64,000 nucleotides of DNA from Oscillospiraceae bacterium (GTDB taxonomy: Bacteria; Bacillota; Clostridia; Oscillospirales; Ruminococcaceae), in assembly GCA_004554485.1 (NCBI GenBank), contig SFLS01000003.1, positions 1 through 64,000 of the forward strand, written 5' to 3'. The position numbers and the translations under genes were made by a program. Positions 40,282 to 48,458 of this stretch are shown piece after piece (within the stretch, counting starts at the first letter, position 1; each line of letters starts with the position of its first letter). Under the pieces are notes generated by a model, which ran no database searches, had not been told where the DNA came from, and worked only from the letters and a program-made list of their open reading frames with translations.

Positions 40282-40503
40282 ATGAATTTTCAAACTATAA
40301 CAGGCTATACCCTCGGCAGTATGGGGGCCATTGCCGTCGGCGGCGTGCTGGCCTGCATTGGCGTGGCCCGCGGTCCCAAGTGGCTGGCTTATGCCGGCGT
40401 TGCGCTGGCAGCGCTGGGGGTGCTCGTTTTTATCATCGCCTTTATCAGGGCGTGGCGCGCCCTCAGACGGGAGCAAAAAAGGAAGGGAGGCCCGGAGCGA
40501 TGA
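40282..40503 (+). CDS. Small two-helix membrane protein
   Basis: A 73-residue protein with two hydrophobic helices (TLGSMGAIAVGGVLACIGVA and LAYAGVALAALGVLVFIIAFI) and a basic tail RREQKRKGGPER. No family was recognised. AAAGGAG, seven bases before the ATG at 40282, sets the start over an in-frame TTG at 40276. Its stop overlaps the next ATG (ATGA), so the two small proteins are co-translated. Confidence 0.75.
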   Translation: MNFQTITGYTLGSMGAIAVGGVLACIGVARGPKWLAYAGVALAALGVLVFIIAFIRAWRALRREQKRKGGPER

Positions 40504-40733
40504 GCCTGTTTCGTGGATCGGGCCGGCTGGAGCAGCGGCTGGCTAAAAATGAGGACCCCCTGCGGCAGAAAAAGCTGTGGGTAAAGTCCTTCTACTGTGC
40601 CGCGGTGCTGGCGGCGCTGGGGCTGTTTTTCCTGTTGGCCATGGGCAGCGAATTTACGGTCTTTGGTTGTGTGCTGCTGGCCTGTGCCGCCTTTGTGGCG
40701 GTGGACGGTCTGGTGACCAAAAACCGCAAATGA
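40500..40733 (+). CDS. Small two-helix membrane protein
   Basis: A 77-residue protein with a polar N-terminus (MSLFRGSGRLEQRLAKNEDPLRQKK) and two helices (FYCAAVLAALGLFFLLAMG, FTVFGCVLLACAAFVAVDGLV). It overlaps its upstream neighbour by four bases, and the DMT transporter starts 14 bases later. The function is unknown; the tight coupling of three membrane proteins suggests they are made together. Confidence 0.75.
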   Translation: MSLFRGSGRLEQRLAKNEDPLRQKKLWVKSFYCAAVLAALGLFFLLAMGSEFTVFGCVLLACAAFVAVDGLVTKNRK

Positions 40734-40747
40734 GGAGGTCTGGCACC

Positions 40748-41635
40748 GTGCGGCAAAAAAGTACCGCCATTTTGGCGGCGCTGGGCGCCGCCCTGCTGTA
40801 TGCGGTCAGCATTCCGCTTTCGCCCTTTCTGCTGCGGCAGACGGGACCGGTGATGCTGGCGGCGCTGCTGTATCTGGGGGCAGGAGTTGGAATGACGCTG
40901 CTCTCGCTGATCTGCCCCGTCCCGCGGAAGGACCGGCTGACCCGCCGGCAGCTTCCCTTTACGCTGGGGATGATCCTGCTGGATATCGCCGCCCCCATTT
41001 TGCTGATGCTGGGGCTTGCCCGCGCGCCTGCCGCCCATGTATCGCTGCTCAATAACTTTGAGATTGTAGCCACTTCGCTGTTTGCCCTGCTGCTGTTCCG
41101 CGAGCGGATCTCCCGGCGGGTTTGGTGTGCTATTTTTCTGATCACCGCCGCCAGCATGCTGCTTTCCTTCGAGGGGGCGCAAAGCCTGCGCTTTTCTCCC
41201 GGTTCGCTGCTGGTACTGGGCGCCTGCCTTTGCTGGGGGCTGGAAAACAACTGCACCCGCGCCCTTTCCCAAAAAAGCGCCGTGCAGATCGTACAGGTCA
41301 AGGGGCTCTTTTCGGGGCTGGGCTCGCTGCTTGTGGCGCGGCTTGCGGGGGAGTCCCTGCCGGACTGGCGCAGCCTGTTTGCCGCCATGCTGCTGGGATT
41401 TGTGTGCTACGGGCTCAGCATCTTTTTGTACGTCCGCGCGCAAAGCGTGCTGGGCGCGGCCCGTACCAGCGCCTTTTACTCGGCCAATCCCTTTTTAGCC
41501 GCGGCGCTCAGCCTGCTGCTGCTGCGCCAGCCCCTTGCCGATGCCTACCCTTATGCGCTGGCTTTGATGCTGCTGGGGCTATATCTCACCGTGCGGGAAA
41601 CGCTTTCGGAGCTGCCGGAACATAAAGTCGGCTGA
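40748..41635 (+). CDS. EamA/DMT superfamily transporter
   Basis: A 295-residue protein with ten predicted helices in two EamA repeats, for example ILAALGAALLYAVSIPLSPFLLRQTGPVMLAALLYLGAGVGM and SGLGSLLVARLAGESLPDWRSLFAAMLLGFVCYGLSIFLYVRAQSVLGAARTSAFYSANPFLAAALSLLLLRQPL. Members export amino acids, metabolites or drugs; the substrate is unknown. The start is GTG behind GAGGAGG; an earlier in-frame ATG at 40577 lies inside the previous gene. A terminator follows. Confidence 0.88.
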   Translation: MRQKSTAILAALGAALLYAVSIPLSPFLLRQTGPVMLAALLYLGAGVGMTLLSLICPVPRKDRLTRRQLPFTLGMILLDIAAPILLMLGLARAPAAHVSLLNNFEIVATSLFALLLFRERISRRVWCAIFLITAASMLLSFEGAQSLRFSPGSLLVLGACLCWGLENNCTRALSQKSAVQIVQVKGLFSGLGSLLVARLAGESLPDWRSLFAAMLLGFVCYGLSIFLYVRAQSVLGAARTSAFYSANPFLAAALSLLLLRQPLADAYPYALALMLLGLYLTVRETLSELPEHKVG

Positions 41636-41660
41636 GAGTCCTTTGATGGGGTCTCAGCCG
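41629..41660 (+). terminator. Terminator of the DMT transporter unit
   Basis: A 9-bp stem (cggctgaga with tctcagccg) followed by TTTTTCTTTT. Confidence 0.88.
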
Positions 41661-41719
41661 TTTTTCTTTTGGGATGGAATACCATCCGCCTGACTTTGTT
41701 ATTGGAAGGAGAAAAAACC

Positions 41720-41747
41720 TTGACAAATAAATTAGAATAATTATAAT
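41720..41747 (+). promoter_or_regulatory. Promoter of the PerR cluster
   Basis: TTGACA (41720-41725), a 16-base spacer and TATAAT (41742-41747), in AT-rich DNA 45 bases before the perR start. Confidence 0.85.
41732..41746. promoter_or_regulatory. Per box overlapping the -10 element
   Basis: TTAGAATAATTATAA matches the Bacillus Per box TTATAATNATTATAA at all but one defined position. It covers the spacer and most of the -10 box, as expected for an autorepressing PerR. Confidence 0.8.
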
Positions 41748-41792
41748 ATACTTAGAAAAATTCCAATAATGATACACGAGAAAGGATTGAAC

Positions 41793-42182
41793 ATGACAAA
41801 ATATGAAAGTGAGATATTTGCCATCGTAAACACCTCCCGTGAACATCTGACTGCCGAACAGATCTTCTGGCGGCTGCGGCAGAAGCACCCGAAGGTGGTG
41901 CTGGCGACGGTATACAACAACCTGAACAAGTTGCAGAAGGAGGAGCTGATCCGCAGAGTTTCCACCGAAGGAATGCCGGACCGTTACGACCGGGTGGAAA
42001 AGCACAACCATCTGGTGTGCAGGTGCTGCGGAAAGCTGACGGATATCAGCCTGAAGGGGCTGTCCGCGCCGCTGCGGGAGCAGCTGGGCGATGACTTTTT
42101 GTACTACGACCTCAAGGTTTATTACATTTGTCCGGAATGCCGGGCAAAGCAGGAGGCATCTGAACCGACCGGAAAGGTGTGA
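41793..42182 (+). CDS. perR: Fur-family peroxide regulator, PerR-like
   Basis: A 129-residue repressor. The winged helix (EHLTAEQIFWRLRQKHPKVVLATVYNNLNKLQKEELIRRV) is followed by DRYDRVEKHNHLVCRCCGKLTDI (regulatory metal ligands and the first zinc CxxC) and YYICPECR (second CxxC). PerR-type function is inferred from the Per box and the downstream peroxide-defence genes rather than from one diagnostic residue. AGAAAGGA precedes the ATG at 41793; an ATG eight codons earlier is less well placed. Confidence 0.85.
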   Translation: MTKYESEIFAIVNTSREHLTAEQIFWRLRQKHPKVVLATVYNNLNKLQKEELIRRVSTEGMPDRYDRVEKHNHLVCRCCGKLTDISLKGLSAPLREQLGDDFLYYDLKVYYICPECRAKQEASEPTGKV

Positions 42183-42241
42183 CAAACATCTTATCAGGAT
42201 AAAAAGCTGACATTCATTTTATTTACAAGGAGGAACAAACC

Positions 42242-42898
42242 ATGGCAAAGTGGAAATGCAAAGTATGCGGTTATGTTTATGAAGGAGAGGAGCTCCCGGC
42301 GGATTATGTCTGCCCGCTCTGCAAGCAGCCCGCGTCGGCCTTTGAAAAGATGGAAGAGCCCAAGCATAAATATGCCGGCACCCAGACCGAAAAGAATCTG
42401 GAAGCGGCATTTGCGGGGGAATCTCAGGCCAGAAATAAATACACTTATTTTGCCTCCGTCGCCAAAAAGGAAGGCTATGAGCAGATCTCTGCTTTGTTCC
42501 TGAAGACCGCGGAAAACGAAAAAGAGCATGCGAAGATGTGGTTCAAGGAGCTGAAGGGGATCGGCGATACCAAGGAGAACCTGGCTGCCGCCGCGGCCGG
42601 CGAAAACTACGAATGGACCGATATGTACGACGGATTTGCCAAGACCGCCGAGGAAGAGGGCTTCCCGGAGCTGGCGGAAAAATTCCGTCTGGTCGCGGAG
42701 GTGGAAAGACACCACGAAGAAAGATACCGCGCACTGCTGAAGAACGTGGAGACCGCCGCGGTATTTGAAAAGAGCGAGGTAAAGGTGTGGGAGTGCCGCA
42801 ACTGCGGGCATATTGTAGTAGGCACCAAGGCGCCGGAAGTCTGCCCCACCTGCAACCATCCGCAGAGCTACTTTGAAGTACACGCGGAAAATTACTAA
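42242..42898 (+). CDS. Rubrerythrin with rubredoxin domains at both ends
   Basis: An NADH-linked peroxide reductase, 218 residues. An N-terminal rubredoxin domain ([34 protein letters not shown], about residues 3-38), a di-iron four-helix domain with ExxH motifs ([33 protein letters not shown]) and a C-terminal rubredoxin-like domain ([30 protein letters not shown]). Having both an N- and a C-terminal rubredoxin is less common than one. AGGAGG precedes the ATG. It follows perR after 59 bases and should be PerR-controlled. Confidence 0.94.
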   Translation: MAKWKCKVCGYVYEGEELPADYVCPLCKQPASAFEKMEEPKHKYAGTQTEKNLEAAFAGESQARNKYTYFASVAKKEGYEQISALFLKTAENEKEHAKMWFKELKGIGDTKENLAAAAAGENYEWTDMYDGFAKTAEEEGFPELAEKFRLVAEVERHHEERYRALLKNVETAAVFEKSEVKVWECRNCGHIVVGTKAPEVCPTCNHPQSYFEVHAENY

Positions 42899-42975
42899 GC
42901 CGCAAAAGATGGCGCCCCGGCTGCCGTAGAGAGATAAAACCCGGGCATAATAAACAAAACAGGAGGTATAGCGGA

Positions 42976-43713
42976 ATGTTAAAAGGCAAGACCGCGATCG
43001 TAACCGGCGGAACCCGCGGGATCGGTTTCGCCATCGTCAAAAAATATCTGGAAAACGGTGCCAATGTGGTGCTGGCAGGTTCCCGACAGGAATCGGTGGA
43101 AAAGGCCCTGAAACAGCTTTCGGCGTACGAGGGGCGCATTATGGGTATCTGGCCCGACCTGTGCGACCCCGAGGCCGTAGCCAGGGACTTCGCCGCGGTG
43201 AAGGAGCGCTTCGGCCGCGTCGATATCCTGGCCAACAACGCGGGCGTTTCCTCCCGAACCAGTCTTTATGAGTATACGCTGGAGGAATTCAGCAAGATCA
43301 TGGAGATCAACGTAAAAGCCGTGTTTGTGTGCTCGCAGGCGGCCGCCCGGATCATGAAGGAGCAGGGCGGCGGTGTGATCATCAACACCAGCTCGATGGT
43401 GGGCGAATACGGCCAGCCCTCCGGCTGCGGCTACCCCGCCAGCAAGTTTGCGGTAAACGGGCTGACCAAATCGCTGGCACGGGAGCTGGCGAAGGACCAG
43501 ATCCGCGTCAACGCGGTGGCGCCGGGCGTCACCAGAACCGATATGGTAGCCGCGCTGCCCCAGGAAATGGTGGACCGCATCTCGGCCGGTATTCCGCTGG
43601 GCAGAATGGGCGAGCCGCTGGATATCGCCAACGCCTACCTGTACTTGGCCAGCGATCTGGCCAGCTATGTTACGGGCATCACCCTGCGCGTGGACGGCGC
43701 GGCCATGACTTGA
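42976..43713 (+). CDS. Short-chain dehydrogenase/reductase (FabG-like)
   Basis: A 245-residue NAD(P)-dependent SDR: TAIVTGGTRGIGFAIVKKYLENGANVVLAG (TGxxxGIG), NNAG, an active site with SSMVGEYGQPSGCGYPASKFAV (Ser, Tyr, Lys) and VAPGVTRTDM. Its substrate is unknown. It sits between rubrerythrin and a flavoprotein-rubredoxin in the PerR cluster, an unusual place for an SDR. AGGAGG precedes the ATG. Confidence 0.9.
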   Translation: MLKGKTAIVTGGTRGIGFAIVKKYLENGANVVLAGSRQESVEKALKQLSAYEGRIMGIWPDLCDPEAVARDFAAVKERFGRVDILANNAGVSSRTSLYEYTLEEFSKIMEINVKAVFVCSQAAARIMKEQGGGVIINTSSMVGEYGQPSGCGYPASKFAVNGLTKSLARELAKDQIRVNAVAPGVTRTDMVAALPQEMVDRISAGIPLGRMGEPLDIANAYLYLASDLASYVTGITLRVDGAAMT

Positions 43714-43729
43714 TAGGAGTGTGCATAAA

Positions 43730-44347
43730 ATGAATCAGAAAGCGATGTACCACCTGACATACGGCCTGTTTGTCCTGACCGCCGCCCTGGACGGCAAGGA
43801 TAACGGCTGTATCATCAATACGGCGGGGCAGGTGACCTCCAGTCCCAACAGGATCAGCATTGCGGTGAACAAGGCCAATTTGACCCACGATATGATCCTG
43901 CAGAGCGGCAAGTTCAATCTTTCCATCCTCAGCGAGCAGGCGAACTTTGAGCTGTTTAAGCATTTCGGCTTCCAGTCCGGCAAGACGGCGGATAAGTTTG
44001 CGGGCTATACCGCCTGCCGACGCAGCGAAAACGGCCTTTGCTATATCACCGAAGGCACCAACGCCTACATCAGTGCCGCGGTGGAGCAGACCATCGACCT
44101 GGGCAGTCACACCATGTTTATCGCGGCGGTGGAGGATATGGAGGTTTTGTCCGACGTCCCCTCGGCGACTTACGCCTATTACCAGTCCAGCATCAAGCCC
44201 AAGCCGGAAGCTAAGGCCCCGCAGGGCAAAACGGTATGGCGCTGCAAGGTGTGCGGATACATCTACGAGGGAGAGGAACTCCCCGCCGACTATATCTGCC
44301 CGCTCTGCAAGCACCCGGCCTCCGACTTTGAAAAAGTGACGATATAA
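43730..44347 (+). CDS. Flavin reductase-like protein fused to rubredoxin (high-molecular-weight rubredoxin type)
   Basis: A 205-residue protein. Residues 1-155 are an FMN-binding flavin-reductase domain (MYHLTYGLFVLTAALDGKDNGCIINTAGQVTSSPNRISIAVNKANLTHDMI...GSHTMFIAAVEDMEVL). Residues 168-205 are a rubredoxin ([34 protein letters not shown]). Such fusions (Hrb in Moorella) carry electrons from NAD(P)H to oxygen- or NO-reducing flavodiiron proteins or rubrerythrin. The start at 43730 has GGAG upstream. It is the last gene of the PerR cluster. Confidence 0.9.
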   Translation: MNQKAMYHLTYGLFVLTAALDGKDNGCIINTAGQVTSSPNRISIAVNKANLTHDMILQSGKFNLSILSEQANFELFKHFGFQSGKTADKFAGYTACRRSENGLCYITEGTNAYISAAVEQTIDLGSHTMFIAAVEDMEVLSDVPSATYAYYQSSIKPKPEAKAPQGKTVWRCKVCGYIYEGEELPADYICPLCKHPASDFEKVTI

Positions 44348-44355
44348 CCCTATCG

Positions 44356-44389
44356 CAGGTGCCCGGCTGAGACCTCTCAGACGGGCGCC
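44356..44389 (+). terminator. Terminator of the PerR cluster
   Basis: The stem aggtgcccg with cgggcgcct, plus inner ctgag/ctcag pairing, followed by TTTTTG. Confidence 0.8.
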
Positions 44390-44476
44390 TTTTTGTGTTT
44401 GCGCAGCGGCGCTGCCGCCCCCTGCGGAAAGGGGACCCTTGTCCTTCGCCGAAACAGGGCTGCCGTGCCGCCAAAA

Positions 44477-44513
44477 ACGCCGAAAGCCCCGAACGGATCG
44501 GGGCTTTCGGCGT
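44477..44513 (-). terminator. Terminator of tRNA-Arg (minus strand)
   Basis: A 16-bp perfect stem with a 5-base loop; on the minus strand TTTTTGG follows immediately, partly inside the stem base. Confidence 0.85.
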
Positions 44514-44519
44514 TGCTGC

Positions 44520-44596
44520 TGGTGTCCGCGAGGTGACTTGAACACCCGGCCTACCGCTTAGGAGGCGGTCGCTCTATCCAACTGAGCTACGCAGAC
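44520..44596 (-). tRNA. tRNA-Arg, anticodon CCU
   Basis: A full cloverleaf on the minus strand: acceptor GTCTGCG pairs with CGCGGAC (one G-U), D-arm GCTCAGTTGGATAGAGC, anticodon stem ACCGC/GCGGT with loop CTCCTAA (anticodon CCT, reading AGG), T-arm GGGTGTTCAAGTCACC, discriminator A, and an encoded CCA (44520-44522). Confidence 0.96.
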
Positions 44597-44691
44597 ATAG
44601 GGGCTTTTCGGCCGCACGGCGGCATTTGCACAATCCTCATTCTACTCTGCGGAGGATTTTTTGTCAACGCAAAAAAGTTTGGGCGGGGGAC

Positions 44692-44720
44692 TTCCCACCG
44701 GCGGCGGAAAGTGATATAAT
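44692..44720 (+). promoter_or_regulatory. Possible promoter of the Nudix gene
   Basis: TTCCCA (44692-44697), a 17-base spacer and TATAAT (44715-44720). Confidence 0.5.
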
Positions 44721-44808
44721 CAACTCATATTTGTGCCTTTGGCACCGGGCGGCTGCGGCCCCTGTCCCATTTTAGCGCCCGCGGGCGCGGTAAGGAAGTA
44801 AACCGAAT

Positions 44809-45276
44809 ATGATAAAACGAGAAAAATCCTGCGGCGTGCTGGTGCTCCGCCGGCAGGAGGAGGAACTGTATGTGGTGCTGCTGCGCCACCGGTTCGGCGG
44901 CCACTGGTCCTTCCCCAAGGGCCATGTGGAGGCCGGAGAAAGCGAGCGGCAGACCGCCCTGCGAGAAGTCCGGGAGGAGACCGGCCTTTCCGGCATCAAG
45001 CTGCTGGACGGGTTCCGGGAGAGTGTGGAGTATTCCCCCAAGCCCGGCGTCAAAAAGCAGGTCGTATACTTTTTGGGGACCACCCAGCAGGAAAAGCTGG
45101 TCCGCCAGGAGGAGGAGATCAGCGAGATCATGTGGGCGCCGCTTTCCCGCGCGGCCGATCTGGTCTCCTTTGCCAACGATAAGCGGCTGATCCGTCACGC
45201 GCAGCGCCGCATGGGACTGCTGCCCGCCGAGCCGGCGCAAGCGGCCGAACCCGCCGGGGAAGAAAAAAACCCGTGA
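44809..45276 (+). CDS. Nudix hydrolase
   Basis: A 155-residue Nudix protein with the box GHVEAGESERQTALREVREETGL inside WSFPKGHVEAGE, the layout of diadenosine tetraphosphate (Ap4A) hydrolases. Exact substrate not certain. The C-terminal 25 residues are Ala/Glu-rich and probably disordered. Its own promoter and a terminator make it monocistronic. Confidence 0.88.
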   Translation: MIKREKSCGVLVLRRQEEELYVVLLRHRFGGHWSFPKGHVEAGESERQTALREVREETGLSGIKLLDGFRESVEYSPKPGVKKQVVYFLGTTQQEKLVRQEEEISEIMWAPLSRAADLVSFANDKRLIRHAQRRMGLLPAEPAQAAEPAGEEKNP

Positions 45277-45343
45277 CCCTTCCTACGGCCTTTTCCCCCG
45301 CCCCGGCAAAACCGACGGCTTAGAAGGAAATGAATATTCACAC

Positions 45344-45374
45344 AAAAGCCTCTGCCGGCCGGCGGGGGCTTTTT
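45344..45374 (+). terminator. Terminator of the Nudix gene
   Basis: The stem aaaagcctctgcc with ggcgggggctttt (containing G-T pairs), running into TTTTT. Confidence 0.75.
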
Positions 45375-45381
45375 GCGCGCC

Positions 45382-45388
45382 TTCGACA
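45382..45388 (-). promoter_or_regulatory. Possible Spo0A box upstream of spoIIE
   Basis: TTCGACA, the complement of the 0A box core TGTCGAA, lies 154 bases before spoIIE. A single 7-mer can occur by chance; the position before a Spo0A-regulated gene makes it worth noting. Confidence 0.35.
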
Positions 45389-45541
45389 GACGGCAGCAGA
45401 CGGCTGCAGGCACGGCGCCTACGGTTCTTGTGCCTCACCCAAAAGCCGCCCTTCTCCGACGGCTGATTGCGGCAAAATGCGGCCCCGCCCCGGCAGTATG
45501 ATAGCCTTGAAACGCTATCACATCCAAAGGAAGTGCAAAAG

Positions 45542-47845
45542 ATGAATCATCCGACGGAACTTACCGGGCTTTCGCTGCCCCGGCGGCTGCTGAACGCCCT
45601 GCAGAACGATGACCGCCTGCTGGCGGGCGGCGCGGCCTTTTTGGGCGGAATGCTTTCCGCCATGGGGCGCATCACGGGGGAGGAGGCCCCCTTCGGCGTG
45701 GCCTTTGCCGCGGCGGCGCCGGGAGGCATGGCCCTGCCGGCGCTGCTGGGGGCGGCGTTGGGTTATCTGATCATCTCGCCCTTTCCCGCCGCCTGGCAGT
45801 ACCCGCTGGCGGCGCTGCTGGCCGTGGGTCTGCGGCGGCTGCTGGCCGCTGTGAGCCGCAAGGCCCGCCCGTGGCAGGCAACCGTCGCCGTGCTGGCCGC
45901 GCTGCTGGCAGCGGTCATTTTGCCGGGATTTTACCGCCGGCCGCTGGTCTACGATGTGCTGCTGTGGGCCGTCTCGCTGCTGATGGCGGGGGCAGCCGCC
46001 GTATTTCTGCAAAGGGGGCTTTCCCTGCTGGCGCCGGGCCGGTGCGCCATGCGGGAAAACACCCTGACTGCTTCGCTGGCGCTGACCGCCGCCCTGTGCC
46101 TGATGGGCCTGTGCAGCGTGACCGCCTCGGGCGTTTCGCTGGGACGCATTGCAGCCTCGGTGCTGCTGCTGGTCGCGGCGGCGGGGGCCGGCAGCCGAGC
46201 CGGCGCACTGGTGGGGGTGATCTGCGGCATGGTGGTGGGTTTTTCCACCGGAGAATTTACCCTTTCCATTACCTGCTTTGCGGTGGGGGGACTGCTGTGC
46301 GGGCTGTTCGCTCCGCTGGGCAGACTGGGCAGCGTGCTGGCGCTGGCCATCAGCTACGGCTTTTTTGCCATGCTGGCCTCCCGCAGCGTCACCGGCTTTT
46401 TGGAGGTCCTGCTGGCCGCGGGAATCTTCTGGCTGCTGCCGGCTTCGGTGCCCCGACGGGTGGGGCAGCTGCTTGCCCCCGGCCGGGAGCAGAAGATCGC
46501 CCCGCTGGTGCTTTCCGACCGGCTGCAGGAGGCCGCGCAGGCGCTGCGGGAGGTCTCCTCGACCACGCGGGAGGTGGCCCGGCAGCTGCAGAAAAGTGCG
46601 GTCGAAAATCCGGAAATGCTGTTTGACCGGGTGGCGCAGCGGCACTGCCGGGGCTGTCTGTACCAGACGACCTGCTGGCAGAAAAACTACGGGGATACCG
46701 TGGAGGCCTTCGGCAAGGGGCTGGCACAGTACCGGCAGCAGAATCATATCTCGCCGGAGGCGCTGGTGGGGGTGACGGACCGCTGCCCCAGCCGGGACAA
46801 GCTGGCCGCCGCGCTGGAGCGGGAATACACCGGTTATCTTTCCCGGGAGGAGCAGCGCCGGCACGCCGCCAGAGTGCGGGATATCGTCACTGACCAGTTT
46901 GACGGGCTGGCGGGGGCGCTGACCGGCCTTTCGGAACGCGCCTTCGGCATCACACCCTGTGGGGAGGGGCTGAGTCAGCGCATTACCGAGGGGCTGCTGG
47001 CCGCCGAAAAGGAGCTGCGGGAGGTGCTGTGCTGGACCACCGCGGCGGGCCGGCTGACGGTACGCCTGACGCTGCCGGCGGCGCTGCTGCAAAGGGCGGA
47101 TCCCGAACGGCTGGGGCAGGTCATCGCGGCGGAGACCGGCCTGGCAATGGATGCCCCGACCCGGCAGCAGCAGGGCGGCGCGCTGCTGCTGACCTACCGG
47201 GAAAAGCCGCGGTTTACGCTGCGGCAGGGGCGCTGCCAGCTGCCCGCGGGGCAGAATACCGTCTGCGGGGATACCCTGCGGCTGGTACAGACCGGGGAGG
47301 GCGTGGGGGCGCTTATCCTTTCCGACGGGATGGGGACAGGCCCTGCCGCCGCTTTGGACAGCGCCATGCTGTGCAACCTGGTGGGACGCCTGCTGGAAGC
47401 GGGGATCCCCTGCGGCAGCGCGCTGCGGCTGGTCAACAGCGCCCTGATGGTCAAGGACGGGCGGGAAACGCTGGCCACGCTGGATACCGCCGCCGTCGAC
47501 TGCTATACCGGCACCGCGAGCTTTTATAAGGCCGGGGCGGCGCCCACCTTCCTGCGGCAGCAGGGGCGCGCGCTGCGGCTGGAGGCGGTCAGCCTGCCGG
47601 CCGGCATCCTGGACGGGGTGGAGGCCGCCGAGCGCCGGCTGACGCTGGCGGAGGGAGACCTGATCCTGATGGTAAGCGACGGCGTACCGACCGAGGAGCC
47701 CTGGGTGGAGGAGATGCTGACCCAATGGCAGGGCGGGGAGCCGGAGGAGCTGTGCCGCCGCATTGCCGAAGCGGCCCGTCTGCGCTGCCGCGAGGCATAT
47801 ACCGATGACATCACGGCAGCGGCGCTGCTTCTGGAGCGCGCCTGA
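45542..47845 (+). CDS. spoIIE: Stage II sporulation protein E, serine phosphatase
   Basis: SpoIIE dephosphorylates SpoIIAA to activate SigF in the forespore and binds the polar division septum. The 767-residue protein has about ten N-terminal membrane helices (residues 30-310), a middle region with CRGCLYQTTCW, and a C-terminal PP2C-type phosphatase domain with LILSDGMGTGPAAALDSAML and LILMVSDGV. The ATG at 45542 follows AAAGGAAG; 25 upstream codons in frame are not needed. Its presence shows a sporulation pathway in this organism. Confidence 0.95.
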   Translation: MNHPTELTGLSLPRRLLNALQNDDRLLAGGAAFLGGMLSAMGRITGEEAPFGVAFAAAAPGGMALPALLGAALGYLIISPFPAAWQYPLAALLAVGLRRLLAAVSRKARPWQATVAVLAALLAAVILPGFYRRPLVYDVLLWAVSLLMAGAAAVFLQRGLSLLAPGRCAMRENTLTASLALTAALCLMGLCSVTASGVSLGRIAASVLLLVAAAGAGSRAGALVGVICGMVVGFSTGEFTLSITCFAVGGLLCGLFAPLGRLGSVLALAISYGFFAMLASRSVTGFLEVLLAAGIFWLLPASVPRRVGQLLAPGREQKIAPLVLSDRLQEAAQALREVSSTTREVARQLQKSAVENPEMLFDRVAQRHCRGCLYQTTCWQKNYGDTVEAFGKGLAQYRQQNHISPEALVGVTDRCPSRDKLAAALEREYTGYLSREEQRRHAARVRDIVTDQFDGLAGALTGLSERAFGITPCGEGLSQRITEGLLAAEKELREVLCWTTAAGRLTVRLTLPAALLQRADPERLGQVIAAETGLAMDAPTRQQQGGALLLTYREKPRFTLRQGRCQLPAGQNTVCGDTLRLVQTGEGVGALILSDGMGTGPAAALDSAMLCNLVGRLLEAGIPCGSALRLVNSALMVKDGRETLATLDTAAVDCYTGTASFYKAGAAPTFLRQQGRALRLEAVSLPAGILDGVEAAERRLTLAEGDLILMVSDGVPTEEPWVEEMLTQWQGGEPEELCRRIAEAARLRCREAYTDDITAAALLLERA

Positions 47846-47867
47846 CCCGGTATGATAATTAAACGAA

Positions 47868-47902
47868 AAGGAGCCGTCCTGCCCAAAGCGGGACGGCTCC
47901 TT
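47868..47902. terminator. Bidirectional terminator after spoIIE
   Basis: A 12-bp stem (aaggagccgtcc with ggacggctcctt). It serves spoIIE and probably the convergent small gene. Confidence 0.75.
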
Positions 47903-47919
47903 CGGCGTTTGCCGGGCGG

Positions 47920-48114
47920 TCAGCCCAGCAGATTGCGGCACATACTGTCGGCAACATAGTTTACCGCATCACCCACGCGGCTGGCGGTGCGGCGGATGGC
48001 CCGTCTGCGCTGTGCGGCGGTGGTGTGGTTCATAACATAGGCGACAGTGCCTGCGGCGGCCGCTGCCATGGCGACTCCCGCCACGGTGGCCGGTACTTTG
48101 CTTGCGGAGTGCAT
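47920..48114 (-). CDS. Small Ala-rich membrane-associated protein
   Basis: A 64-residue protein with one hydrophobic segment (VAGVAMAAAAAGTVAYVM) followed by a basic stretch (AAQRRRAIRRTASRVGDAVNYVADSMCRNLLG). No family was recognised. GGAG nine bases before the ATG supports translation. It is convergent with spoIIE. Confidence 0.6.
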   Translation of the reverse strand: MHSASKVPATVAGVAMAAAAAGTVAYVMNHTTAAQRRRAIRRTASRVGDAVNYVADSMCRNLLG

Positions 48115-48458
48115 CTTTCATAACTCCTTCCGGCAGACCTCTTTCTCTCTTTTCGTCTGCAGAGTTATTTTGCGTTGCCGCATATGGCATTAACCGCTGT
48201 AATGTTTGGAAAACGGTTCTACCTTTTGCACATCTACAGGGGCATAGGAACGAAGATTTTTCGTCTATTTTTACGAATCGGTGAATTATGCCGGCCGGAG
48301 CCCCTCTGTTTTTCCGTTGTTTTGTTGCCAAACGGCGCCGAATGGGCTATTATCATATTGTATTTTGCCCAAAAGAGCCGAAAAATTTTTTGGCCGTGGC
48401 CGCTTTGCTTTTTGCGCGGCGGCGGAATATCCTGTAACTACCCAAAAGGAGATCTTCC
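48115..48458. other. Intergenic gap with the pdxY promoter
   Basis: 344 bp without a supported gene. It holds TTGCCA (48325-48330), a 17-base spacer and TATTAT (48348-48353), a plus-strand promoter for pdxY, and otherwise AT-richer sequence with a short cgaa/ttcg hairpin near 48250. No riboswitch was recognised. Confidence 0.55.

Noticed and set aside
44400..44480. Inverted repeats after the PerR cluster as another mobile element
   Set aside because: Only short imperfect pairings are visible, with no terminal repeats.
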